Source: an uncultured Pseudoclavibacter sp.
Lineage (GTDB): Bacteria > Actinomycetota > Actinomycetes > Actinomycetales > Microbacteriaceae
DNA length: 63,883 nt
Reading direction: 5' to 3'
Assembly: GCA_946221025.1 (NCBI GenBank)
Contig: CAMIMS010000006.1
Location: forward strand, 1 to 63,883
In this document: piece by piece, positions 16,045 through 26,181 of the stretch
How positions within the stretch are numbered: position 1 is the stretch's first letter
Layout: every line of letters begins with the position of its first letter
The notes under the pieces: generated by a model
The model's database searches: none
The model's input: only the letters and a program-made list of their open reading frames with translations
What the model was told of the DNA's origin: nothing
Program-made: the position numbers and the translations under genes

Positions 16045-17616
16045 CTAGTGGAACGGCCCCGGCTGCTGTCCTGGCACGAACGGACTCGGGGGTGGCATCG
16101 CGCCCGAGTGCGGCATCGGGCCCGGAACCGGTGCCGGTGGGCGGGGCAGCGCCCGCTGCGGCACGAGCGCGAGCACCCGGTCGGTGAGCGTGGCGAGCCC
16201 GCGCGCAAGCTGCGAACGACCACTCACAACCGGGATGGGGGCAGCCGCGAGAATCGCCCGATCGGCGGCTCGCGCATCGTTGGGCAAGAGGATCGCGTCG
16301 TCAATTCCGGCGAAGCGCGACAGCACCGACCGCACCTGATCAACCGCCCCGAACCCGACCGCGCCCGCGCGCACGCGGTTCACGACCGTGTGCACCGCGA
16401 GCGCCGAGGTCAGTTCCGACATCTCCAGCCTGGCCCGCAAGAAGCGCTGCAAACTCACCGCCTCGGCGCCCGACACCGCGACCACCTGGTCGGCGATCTC
16501 GAGCGTCGCGAGTGCGGCGGCGTTTCGGCGCGGGCTGAACGGGTCGCTCGCGATCTCGTCGTCGCGCTCAATGTTGAAGCCCACATCCACGACCACGATG
16601 TCGAAACGGTCACGCACCATGCGAAGCACCGAGGTGACGCGCTCTCGGGAGAGTTCCGGCCACCTGGCCGGGTTCGGGATGCCGGTGAGCACCCGCAGTT
16701 CGTGACCGCCCGAATCGGCGTGCGCGGCGACCCGGTCGAGTTCCGCATCCGTGAGCGCCTCGGCGCCGGCCAAGCGGCACGCCGCGGCAAACCCGGGCGC
16801 GTCTTCGGAGATACCGAGGAGGCCCGCCACCGCCCCACCGTAGGTGTCGGCGTCGATGAGCAGGGCACGCTCACCGCGGGCGGCGGCACAGGCGGCAATC
16901 GAGATCGCGACGGTGGTCGCACCGGGCGAACCGTGTGGCCCCCACACTGCGACGACCCGACCCTTCGGCAGGTTCGTGTGGCCCCACGCGATATCGGCGG
17001 CAGTCGCACCGGAGGCTGGCTCGGGCTTGTTCTTGCCGCGCCGGAATCGTTTCCGGCGCCCGGGCTCCTCCGGATAGTCGACGGGGATGAAGTCGGTTTG
17101 ACCCTGACCCTGCTGTGTGCGGCCGCGTCCAGCGTCGGCCGCACGCGCCGCGCGCCGGCCGTTCACCTCCGGGTCCGCACCCGAGTGCGCGTGGGGTTCG
17201 TGCGCTCGCCAGTGCACATTCGGGCTCGGTGCACCGCCCGTGTGGGCGTCGCTCGCCGGAGGCACCGGCCCCGCCTGCAGGCGTTCGCCGCGAAGCACCG
17301 CATCCACATCCGACCAGGTGGCTGAGTTCGGCACCGTTTCAAGCAGGCCCAGGGAGCGCGCGTTTTGCGCATCCAGCCCGTGCGCGACAACGCCAACGGG
17401 TCGGCATCCGGCGCGTTCACATGCACCGAGGCTTTCGCGGGTGAGCGTGTCGGGCGAGGCGCTCATGACGATCACGTCTGGGCGGCAGCGCTCAATGGCG
17501 TCGATCACGCCCGCGGCGCCGGCGACCCGGTCGAGCACGTTGTGACCGGCGGCGATGATGCCCTCAATGAGTCGCGCTTCGGTTTCCCACTCGACCGCCA
17601 GCACAATGCCGGCCAT
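16045..17616 (-). CDS. CpaE/TadZ-like P-loop ATPase
   Basis: A 523-residue protein with three parts: a receiver-like N-terminus (about 1-110), a flexible Gly/His/Arg linker (110-215) and a SIMIBI-class ATPase domain (215-490), ending in a Pro-rich tail. The nucleotide loop reads GPHGSPGATT (226-235) and lacks the lysines of the deviant Walker A motif, as in CpaE relatives. RALLIDADTYGGAVA and FDIVVVDVG are the other conserved strands. CpaE/TadZ proteins position Tad pilus machines, but no pilus genes are visible here. Its start overlaps the stop of the SAF gene by 1 bp. Confidence 0.75.
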   Translation of the reverse strand: MAGIVLAVEWETEARLIEGIIAAGHNVLDRVAGAAGVIDAIERCRPDVIVMSASPDTLTRESLGACERAGCRPVGVVAHGLDAQNARSLGLLETVPNSATWSDVDAVLRGERLQAGPVPPASDAHTGGAPSPNVHWRAHEPHAHSGADPEVNGRRAARAADAGRGRTQQGQGQTDFIPVDYPEEPGRRKRFRRGKNKPEPASGATAADIAWGHTNLPKGRVVAVWGPHGSPGATTVAISIAACAAARGERALLIDADTYGGAVAGLLGISEDAPGFAAACRLAGAEALTDAELDRVAAHADSGGHELRVLTGIPNPARWPELSRERVTSVLRMVRDRFDIVVVDVGFNIERDDEIASDPFSPRRNAAALATLEIADQVVAVSGAEAVSLQRFLRARLEMSELTSALAVHTVVNRVRAGAVGFGAVDQVRSVLSRFAGIDDAILLPNDARAADRAILAAAPIPVVSGRSQLARGLATLTDRVLALVPQRALPRPPAPVPGPMPHSGAMPPPSPFVPGQQPGPFH

Positions 17617-18248
17617 TAGACGGCGCTCGCGTAGATCGGCACGATCGAGATGCGCGCGCCATTTCCGACCGATCCGAGCACGGCCGCCACGTTCTCACGC
17701 GGCACGCGCAGCTCGACGCGGGTATTGCCCATGCCCGAGACGACGCTCGAGTCGTCGGTGATGCGAAGGATGCGAGCCTGCTGCACGAGCACCACCGGCG
17801 GCTCGCCCGTGTTTCGGGATGAGGATGAACTGGCCCACACCTCCACGAACGACCCGACGGTGGCCGACTCCGGGAGTCCCGAATCGACGGAGACAACGAC
17901 CGTTGCCGAGTCGGTGTCGGGCGCGCCGAGCGCGTCGCGAGGGATGAGCTCACCGGCCGAGATCGGGCGGGTAAGCACTGCGCCCTCGGCCGGAACCTCA
18001 TCCTGCTTGAGGTATGCATCCCGCCCCTGCCCGAGATCGACCTCGACCGGTTCGAGCTTGCTCGTATCGAGCGGCTCACCGACAACGAGGTTCTCGGTCG
18101 CGCGGAGCATCACATCGGTGTGGCGCGCGAAGGTGAGCACTGCGAGCACGCCCAGCACCGACGCGATAACGAGCACGATGCCAATGATCGCCCGCGCATC
18201 CGGTCGAAACCCGCGCCGTTTGCGCGTGGCTGTTGTGGCTCCACTCAT
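17616..18248 (-). CDS. SAF-domain protein (CpaB/RcpC-like)
   Basis: A 210-residue protein from an ATG at 18248. A basic N-terminus is followed by one transmembrane segment (about 20-41), then a SAF-like domain with ATENLVVGEPLDTSKLEPVEVDLG and LTRPISAGELIPRDAL, the pattern of Flp pilus assembly protein CpaB. A C-terminal beta region with VELRVPRENVAAVLG follows. It would be anchored with the domain outside. It is coupled to the CpaE-like ATPase gene, and the pair probably work together in an unknown envelope process. Confidence 0.75.
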   Translation of the reverse strand: MSGATTATRKRRGFRPDARAIIGIVLVIASVLGVLAVLTFARHTDVMLRATENLVVGEPLDTSKLEPVEVDLGQGRDAYLKQDEVPAEGAVLTRPISAGELIPRDALGAPDTDSATVVVSVDSGLPESATVGSFVEVWASSSSSRNTGEPPVVLVQQARILRITDDSSVVSGMGNTRVELRVPRENVAAVLGSVGNGARISIVPIYASAV

Positions 18249-18335
18249 TGCTTCTCCCCCGCATCCGTCACCCGTTGGGCCATCGGTGAACTCGTCGGCA
18301 CCATGCTGGAGCAAAACTGCGCTGAGCGCGAAAAG

Positions 18336-18344
18336 TTATCCACA
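18336..18344 (+). promoter_or_regulatory. DnaA-box-like 9-mer TTATCCACA
   Basis: A perfect match to the TTATnCACA DnaA box in the 135-bp divergent region between the SAF gene and the HTH gene, 40 bp before the HTH start. Confidence 0.5.
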
Positions 18345-18383
18345 TGGGTCACGGGCGGTCGTGAGTCGGCCGATACTAGATGC

Positions 18384-18665
18384 ATGTCAGACACCGGCTT
18401 GAACGGTTCACCGCAGCGATTCCTCACGCTCGCTGAGGCGGCGGAGATCCTCAACTGCGAAGTGGGTGTCATTCGCGACCTCGTGAGTAGCGGTGAGTTG
18501 GCGGCGTTCCGCATCGGTGCGCGCGGCGATTGGCGCATCGAGCACGCCGTGCTTGAGCGCTTCATTCAAGATCAGTACGAGCTGCAGCGCCGCACAGCCG
18601 CGTTCGAGAACGCGGAGTTCAGCGACCTGCCGGAGCTTTCCGGTGGCCGCATCATCAACTGGTAG
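18384..18665 (+). CDS. Excisionase-like helix-turn-helix DNA-binding protein
   Basis: A 93-residue protein with a MerR/excisionase-type winged helix-turn-helix: FLTLAEAAEILNCEVGVIRDLVSSGELAAFRIGARGDWRIE, then a helix VLERFIQDQYELQRR. The C-terminal 25 residues are acidic and end in GGRIINW. BldC and Xis-like proteins share this fold. It is divergent from the SAF-CpaE pair, an arrangement common in actinobacteria, so it may regulate them. Start ATG at 18384. Confidence 0.8.
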   Translation: MSDTGLNGSPQRFLTLAEAAEILNCEVGVIRDLVSSGELAAFRIGARGDWRIEHAVLERFIQDQYELQRRTAAFENAEFSDLPELSGGRIINW

Positions 18666-18692
18666 GGCGCGCTCGCGGTGGCACCGCGCTTC

Positions 18693-19295
18693 CTACGCGG
18701 GCGCGATGTGCACGAGACGGATGTCGCCAAGCGCCACGATCCGGTACGAGGGAACATTGCTCTCGCGGCGCGGGTCGGACCGGTCGTGCACGGCGAGGTC
18801 GAGGTGGTCGCGCGCGACCCGATCGATCGTGCCGGTCAGCACACCGTAGGACGTTTCGAGGTCGACGCGGCGGCGCCTGCGGCCAAGGTCGCGCAGCGGA
18901 TAGGCAAGCCCCAACCGTTCGGTGAGAGCGCCAGCACGGGGCGGGCGCCTTGGCCGGAGCGATCGCTGCAGGTGGTCGCGATCGAGCACGAGCGCGGCGA
19001 TGCCCGCAGCCGGGAGGAGCACGTCGCGGGTGCGCCCGGTTTCGCCGACGATCGAGCCGGCGCACCAGTCTTTGCCGAACTCGTGCGGGCGGAACCGCAC
19101 AATCTGGTGGTCCATTAATTGGATGCCGATGGTGTCGCCCGGGTCGAGGTTTTCGGCGAGCGCGAGCAGGCGGTCGCGAATCTCTAAGCGCCCGATGCGC
19201 AGGCGTTCTTCTTCGGCACGTTCTCGTTCGGCTTCTTCGGCAAGGGAGTGCTCGAGCTGAGCCGCGAGGTCGTCGAACATCTCGTCCCAACCCAT
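18693..19295 (-). CDS. Conserved actinobacterial protein, unknown
   Basis: A 200-residue soluble protein from an ATG at 19295. Residues 1-50 form an acidic, likely coiled-coil region with the run EEAERERAEEERLR; the rest is beta-rich with GDTIGIQLMDHQIVRFRPHEFGKDWCAGSIVG and SYGVLTGTIDRVARDHLDLAVHD, and a final strand IRLVHIAP. Related proteins occur beside the HTH gene in other actinobacteria, but no function is known. It is convergent with the HTH gene with 27 bp between. Confidence 0.7.
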   Translation of the reverse strand: MGWDEMFDDLAAQLEHSLAEEAERERAEEERLRIGRLEIRDRLLALAENLDPGDTIGIQLMDHQIVRFRPHEFGKDWCAGSIVGETGRTRDVLLPAAGIAALVLDRDHLQRSLRPRRPPRAGALTERLGLAYPLRDLGRRRRRVDLETSYGVLTGTIDRVARDHLDLAVHDRSDPRRESNVPSYRIVALGDIRLVHIAPA

Positions 19296-19335
19296 GCGCG
19301 ACACGCTAGCCGGTGGTGCGGCGATACGGATCGGG

Positions 19336-19344
19336 TTGTCCACA
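19336..19344 (+). promoter_or_regulatory. DnaA-box-like 9-mer TTGTCCACA
   Basis: A perfect match to the actinobacterial DnaA box in the 103-bp gap upstream of the unknown gene at 19295. Confidence 0.5.
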
Positions 19345-19398
19345 GGCGCGGATGCGGGGGGATACGGATGCGGATGCCTGCGGAGTGCCGCCGTTTGA

Positions 19399-20151
19399 TT
19401 ACCCGTTCGCGTGTCGTCGGCGGTGAGTGAACAGGGCCAACCCGGTCGCGATGCTCACAACGGCGAACGGGATAAGCGAACCGGAGCTCCCGGACGCGCT
19501 GCCGGTCGCGGCAAGCCCTTCGGAAGGACCCGCCGGGCGCGCGCTTGGTGAAGCAGTGCTCGAAGACGGTGCAAAGGCGCTCGGGGACACGCTCGACGGG
19601 AGCGGCTGACCCGTCGACGGAACCGGTGAGGCAACCGTCGGGGAAACACTCACAGAAGTCGACACTGACGCTGACGGACTCGGCGCATCCGGGTTCGGCA
19701 ACACGACGAACGTCGGATTCGAGTCTTCCGGATACCCGAACACAACGTCATCGGTAATGCACATCCACGTCAACTCATACGTGCCCGGCTCAGCATCCAA
19801 CGGAATCGGCACATCAACACTGAAACCACCGTCGGGATCGAAAACGTAGTTATCGATCCAGTACGTTGACTGCGTCGATTTCAACTTCTCGTATCCCAGC
19901 TTCAGTCGACCCGCGCTTTGATACAGATAACGGCAAACACCCTCCACGCGCAGCGTTCCGCCCGCGACAACCTCCGACGGAGAAAGCGTCACCCACGACT
20001 CACGATCAACCGTGACGTTTTCACCACTTTCGAGGGCCGCCGCAGCATCCGATTCCTCAGGCGAAATACCACCCGCATTGAGCGGATTCGCGATTTGCGC
20101 CGAGAACGGCGCGGCTACCAGCGCGAGCACGAGGCCGAGTTCACGAAGCAC
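19399..20151 (-). CDS. Secreted surface protein with LAxTG sorting signal
   Basis: A 250-residue protein from a GTG at 20151. Residues 1-18 are a signal peptide (VLALVAAPFSA). The folded part (about 45-150) has two cysteines, C73 and C131, that may form a disulfide. A Ser/Pro-rich wall-spanning region (152-212) is followed by LAATG (213-217), a hydrophobic segment (224-242) and a basic tail RRRH. This is the full sorting signal of class E sortases, which cut LAxTG and attach the protein to the cell wall. No sortase gene is in the window. Base composition is visibly lower in G+C than its neighbours. Confidence 0.8.
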   Translation of the reverse strand: MLRELGLVLALVAAPFSAQIANPLNAGGISPEESDAAAALESGENVTVDRESWVTLSPSEVVAGGTLRVEGVCRYLYQSAGRLKLGYEKLKSTQSTYWIDNYVFDPDGGFSVDVPIPLDAEPGTYELTWMCITDDVVFGYPEDSNPTFVVLPNPDAPSPSASVSTSVSVSPTVASPVPSTGQPLPSSVSPSAFAPSSSTASPSARPAGPSEGLAATGSASGSSGSLIPFAVVSIATGLALFTHRRRHANG

Positions 20152-20193
20152 GCGAGAACCCTATAGTCACTAACTATCTCCATGCGACTCAGA

Positions 20194-20205
20194 GCGAAGC
20201 TTCGC
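20194..20205. promoter_or_regulatory. 12-bp perfect palindrome in a divergent region
   Basis: GCGAAGCTTCGC lies 43 bp upstream of the LAxTG gene. The 294-bp region 20152-20445 separates it from the Rv3235-family gene and must carry both promoters; besides this palindrome it holds a DnaA-like 9-mer and a small stem GGGGAG/CTCCCC at 20355-20368. Confidence 0.35.
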
Positions 20206-20345
20206 GTGACCGCATTCCCGATGGAGCGGGCGGTTCGAGCCATGCAGTGACCTCACCAGCACCACTCGGACGCGACCCGCACCGCCCGAGGGTGCTCACG
20301 CTCGACGGCCTGCGAAGTCAGTCACACGAAACGATGCCGAACGAC

Positions 20346-20354
20346 TTTTCCACA
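20346..20354 (+). promoter_or_regulatory. DnaA-box-like 9-mer TTTTCCACA
   Basis: A near-match to the DnaA box (one difference from TTATCCACA) about 90 bp upstream of the Rv3235-family gene. Confidence 0.35.
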
Positions 20355-20445
20355 GGGGAGTTCTCCCCCTATCCGTGGACGCTCGCGAATCCCTACAGTG
20401 TGCAGCAGTGACGGTCGAATGCATCGTCAAGAGGGGGATCGCCCA

Positions 20446-20880
20446 ATGTCATCTGCCACCGCGCATGTGATTGAGTTCGGCTCGGTCGCGCCCATCCGGA
20501 AATCCGTGCCCGCCGTTGCGCCGGCGCCCCTCCAAGATGCACTTCCCGACCCCGAGCCGCTGCTGTCAAACCTCTCGCGCTGTGTCATCGAAGTGATCGC
20601 GGGGGCTCGCGACCTCGACCCGCTCGGTCGGTGGCTCGCCGAAGACGTTTACCGGCACCTGCTGACCCGCGCCCAGCACGCGGCCCGCGCACGACAGGTG
20701 CGCCGCGCGCCCGTTCGCCGACCCTCCGTTCGCGTTCGAAACGTGCACGTGCAGCGCCCGTGCGACACCGCCGTCGAAGGCGTGTGCCTCGTGGAAACCG
20801 GCCCGCGCATCCGCGCCGTCGCCATCCGCCTCGAATCCACCGGAACCCGCTGGCGAGCAACGAGCATCAGCGTGCTCTAG
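20446..20880 (+). CDS. Rv3235-family protein
   Basis: A 144-residue protein from an ATG at 20446 with AGAGGGGG upstream. The C-terminal half has the family pattern VRRPSVRVRNVHVQRPCDTAVEGVCLVETGPRIRAVAIRLE-like strands (seen as RVRNVHVQRP, VEGVCLVETG and VRAVAIRL-type segments). The family is restricted to actinobacteria, lies beside hpf-secA and has no known function. An N-terminal Pro/Ala-rich segment may be disordered. It is convergent with hpf. Confidence 0.75.
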   Translation: MSSATAHVIEFGSVAPIRKSVPAVAPAPLQDALPDPEPLLSNLSRCVIEVIAGARDLDPLGRWLAEDVYRHLLTRAQHAARARQVRRAPVRRPSVRVRNVHVQRPCDTAVEGVCLVETGPRIRAVAIRLESTGTRWRATSISVL

Positions 20881-20945
20881 CCAATTGCCCCAAATGCGCT
20901 CGCGTAGCGCGAGCGCACCCTGCTTCTACATCCCACACATGAAAA

Positions 20946-20998
20946 GCCCCGGATGGACCGCCCGCTTCCTTAGCGAGACCGGGCGGTTCATCCGGGGC
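20946..20998 (-). terminator. Intrinsic terminator of hpf
   Basis: A 19-bp G+C-rich stem with one mismatch (20946-20964 with 20980-20998; arm GCCCCGGATGGACCGCCCG) and a 15-nt loop. On the minus strand a CTTTTC tract follows. It lies 22 bp past the hpf stop and can also stop the convergent Rv3235-family transcript. Confidence 0.85.
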
Positions 20999-21020
20999 CG
21001 ATTCGCGTGTTGCGCTGCCG

Positions 21021-21713
21021 CTACGAGGCTTCGAGCGCGATAACGCCGTAGTCCCAGCCCTTGCGCCGGTACACGACCGCCGGGCGGTTCGTTTCCGCCT
21101 CAACGAAGAGGAAGAAATCATGGCCGACAAGCTCCATGTGGTCGACCGCCTCTGCGGCTGAGAGCGTCTGCGGCGGGAACACCTTCTCGCGAATCATGAA
21201 CGGGGCCTCGGTTTCATCCGCTTCCGCCTCAATATCGACGTAATCATTCACGGGCGCGAGATCGCGCTCATCCGTGGTCGCATCCTCGTGCGTTGGCAAG
21301 ATCGGGATGGATCCGGTGATCGCCTCGTGCGAAGCGGGCTGAACGGCTGCCGGCGCGAATCCGAGCGCAGACATGTCGTGCAGCGAGTTCGCGCGCCCGT
21401 CGCGATGGGATGCGCGCCGGTCTTTCGCGCGACGCATGCGCTCCACGAGCTTGTCGAGGCACATATCGAATCCCGAGTACTTCTCGGTTCCTTCGGCTTC
21501 GGCGCGAACAATCGGGCCCGGGCCGATGAGCGTCATCTCGATCTTGCCGCGGTCGACGGCATTGCCCTTCCGGTCTCGGTAGCGAGTGAGCTTCACCTCG
21601 ACGGCCTGTGTTTTCGGCGCGTACTTCTCGACCTTCGCCCGAGTCTTTTCTTCGACGTATTCGCGGAAGTGATCGGTGATCTCCGCGTGGCGTCCGGAAA
21701 CGGTGATGTCCAT
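21021..21713 (-). CDS. hpf: Ribosome hibernation-promoting factor, long form
   Basis: A 230-residue long-form HPF. The N-terminal domain (1-105) begins MDITVSGRHAEITDHFREYV and binds the decoding centre; the C-terminal domain (about 170-230) has FPPQTLSAAEAVDHMELVGHDFFLFV and drives ribosome dimerisation. It inactivates ribosomes in stationary phase. The ATG at 21713 follows GAGGAGGGGG, a very strong ribosome site. It is downstream of secA on the same strand, separated by 322 bp of structured DNA. Confidence 0.95.
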   Translation of the reverse strand: MDITVSGRHAEITDHFREYVEEKTRAKVEKYAPKTQAVEVKLTRYRDRKGNAVDRGKIEMTLIGPGPIVRAEAEGTEKYSGFDMCLDKLVERMRRAKDRRASHRDGRANSLHDMSALGFAPAAVQPASHEAITGSIPILPTHEDATTDERDLAPVNDYVDIEAEADETEAPFMIREKVFPPQTLSAAEAVDHMELVGHDFFLFVEAETNRPAVVYRRKGWDYGVIALEAS

Positions 21714-21839
21714 TGCCCCCTCCTCGGTCGTCGCCGCGACCCCGTCGTCGCGGCAGTGGGTGCACCGCATCGTAACCCGCCGCATCCTGCATCCGCACTG
21801 AACACACGCGACTGCTATCGAGCGCACCCGCCCCCAATG

Positions 21840-21902
21840 CGCTAGGTGGCCCCAGTTGTGCCCACTGGCCCGGCCACTGGGACCATTTGGGGCCACCTAG
21901 CG
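21840..21902. repeat. Inverted repeat C (REP-like hairpin) in the secA-hpf gap
   Basis: Arms of 29 nt at 21840-21868 and 21874-21902 pair with 5 mismatches; the outer 15 nt (CGCTAGGTGGCCCCA) pair perfectly. The loop is 5 nt. It is 127 bp upstream of the hpf start in the 322-bp gene-free stretch. Confidence 0.8.
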
Positions 21903-21937
21903 GGTGGGTGGCTGGGTGGGATGCGGATGCGGATGCG
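21902..21937 (+). other. G-quadruplex motif followed by three tandem GATGCG units
   Basis: Four G-triplets with loops T, TGGCT and T lie at 21902-21920 on the plus strand, an almost ideal quadruplex pattern. GATGCG is then repeated three times at 21920-21937. The G-rich strand is the template strand for secA-hpf transcription. Confidence 0.6.
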
Positions 21938-21947
21938 GACCAACGCG

Positions 21948-22006
21948 ATAGGTGGCCCCAAATCGACATAGTGGGCGGGCCAGTATGTCGATTTGGGACC
22001 ACCTAT
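21948..22006. repeat. Inverted repeat D (REP-like hairpin) after secA
   Basis: Arms of 23 nt at 21948-21970 and 21984-22006 pair with one mismatch around a 13-nt loop. The left arm begins ATAGGTGGCCCCAAATCGAC. It lies 30 bp beyond the secA stop. No T-tract follows on the minus strand. Confidence 0.85.
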
Positions 22007-22035
22007 TGGCTCAACGGTCCCGTGACGAGACGGTG

Positions 22036-25164
<3,129 letters not shown>

Positions 25165-25240
25165 GGCCGTGCTCCTGTGGGTTGTCGGACATCCCGGTTG
25201 GGGGTTGAGATTGCGTGCCAGCAGAGTGGGCACTGCCTAC

Positions 25241-25990
25241 CTATGGTACGTGGCCGGATGAACGATCTTGTCGCAACGGCGTTCTTGCGATCACGGCGGC
25301 CCCGATCGGATGCCCGCCGGCATCCTCCACGGCCCGAGCAGCTTCGCGAAGACTCGCGCCGGTGGTCGTCACATCGTCGATGATCACGACGCGCCGACCG
25401 GCAAGCCAAGTGGATGCGCGGAATGCGCCACGCAGGTTCTCCTCGCGGCCGCGACGCGTGAGCGCAGCCTGGTCTGAGACACGGCGGGCATGGGTGAGGA
25501 GACCCGCGCGCGGGCGCACACCGCAGGCGGCGGTGATGATCAGGTCGAGGTGGCGCATGCCGCGTTGACGCACGGCCTCGGGCCGGGATGGGACGGGCAC
25601 GAGCACGACGCGCGGCCGGCGCCCAGAGTCAGGCGCGTTGACATCGTTGGCGCTTCGCGCGCCACCGGCCCCCGGTGCGTGGCCGAGCACGAGGTGCAGC
25701 GCCGGGGTGAGGAGCGCCGCAAGGGGCTTGACCGCATCCACCCGTCCCTTCTCTTTCAGTGCCGCGATGAGTGCGCGAACTTCCCCGTCGTATTCCGTGG
25801 TCGACGCGACCGGAATAGCACCTTCACCGCCTTCATTCGGCAGGAGCGGATGCAGCGACGGCCGGATGCTCGCGCGGATCGCGACAAGGCACGCGGGGCA
25901 CACCGCCCGCCCGGCCGCACCGCACACCGCGCACCACACGGGCGCAAGCAGTGCGAGCCCTTCGCGCACGCTCTCGCCAGTTGAGCGCAT
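25241..25990 (-). CDS. ComF-family phosphoribosyltransferase-like protein
   Basis: About 249 residues. The N-terminus has a four-Cys zinc motif (CAVCGAAGRAVCPAC), followed by the EYDGEVRALIAALKEKGR segment, VLVPVPSRPEAVRQRG, and the PRPP-binding loop VVIIDDVTTTGAS. In naturally competent bacteria ComF acts in DNA uptake; in actinobacteria its role is unknown. The start is unsure: the ATG at 25990 gives a family-like N-terminus, but in-frame ATG at 26080 and GTG at 26119 would shorten the gap to lpqB. Confidence 0.85.
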   Translation of the reverse strand: MRSTGESVREGLALLAPVWCAVCGAAGRAVCPACLVAIRASIRPSLHPLLPNEGGEGAIPVASTTEYDGEVRALIAALKEKGRVDAVKPLAALLTPALHLVLGHAPGAGGARSANDVNAPDSGRRPRVVLVPVPSRPEAVRQRGMRHLDLIITAACGVRPRAGLLTHARRVSDQAALTRRGREENLRGAFRASTWLAGRRVVIIDDVTTTGASLREAARAVEDAGGHPIGAAVIARTPLRQDRSSGHVP

Positions 25991-26181
25991 CCTCTTCACC
26001 ACATCGACCACACGGCCACGTTGACGCGCCGGATGAACGACAGCGACAACGTGCCGCAGAAACTGTGGAAGAGGCGGCATCCACAGCCCCGCCCGTGAAC
26101 GGTCAGACGCCGCCCGCACCCGCGGCCCGCCGCCGACGTTCTCGAGTCAGGCGACGCACGAACATCGTTACGGGGTGGGCG

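Noticed and set aside
18336..20354. A replication origin
   Set aside because: Only three scattered DnaA-like boxes, no A+T-rich unwinding region and no dnaA, dnaN or gyrase genes nearby.
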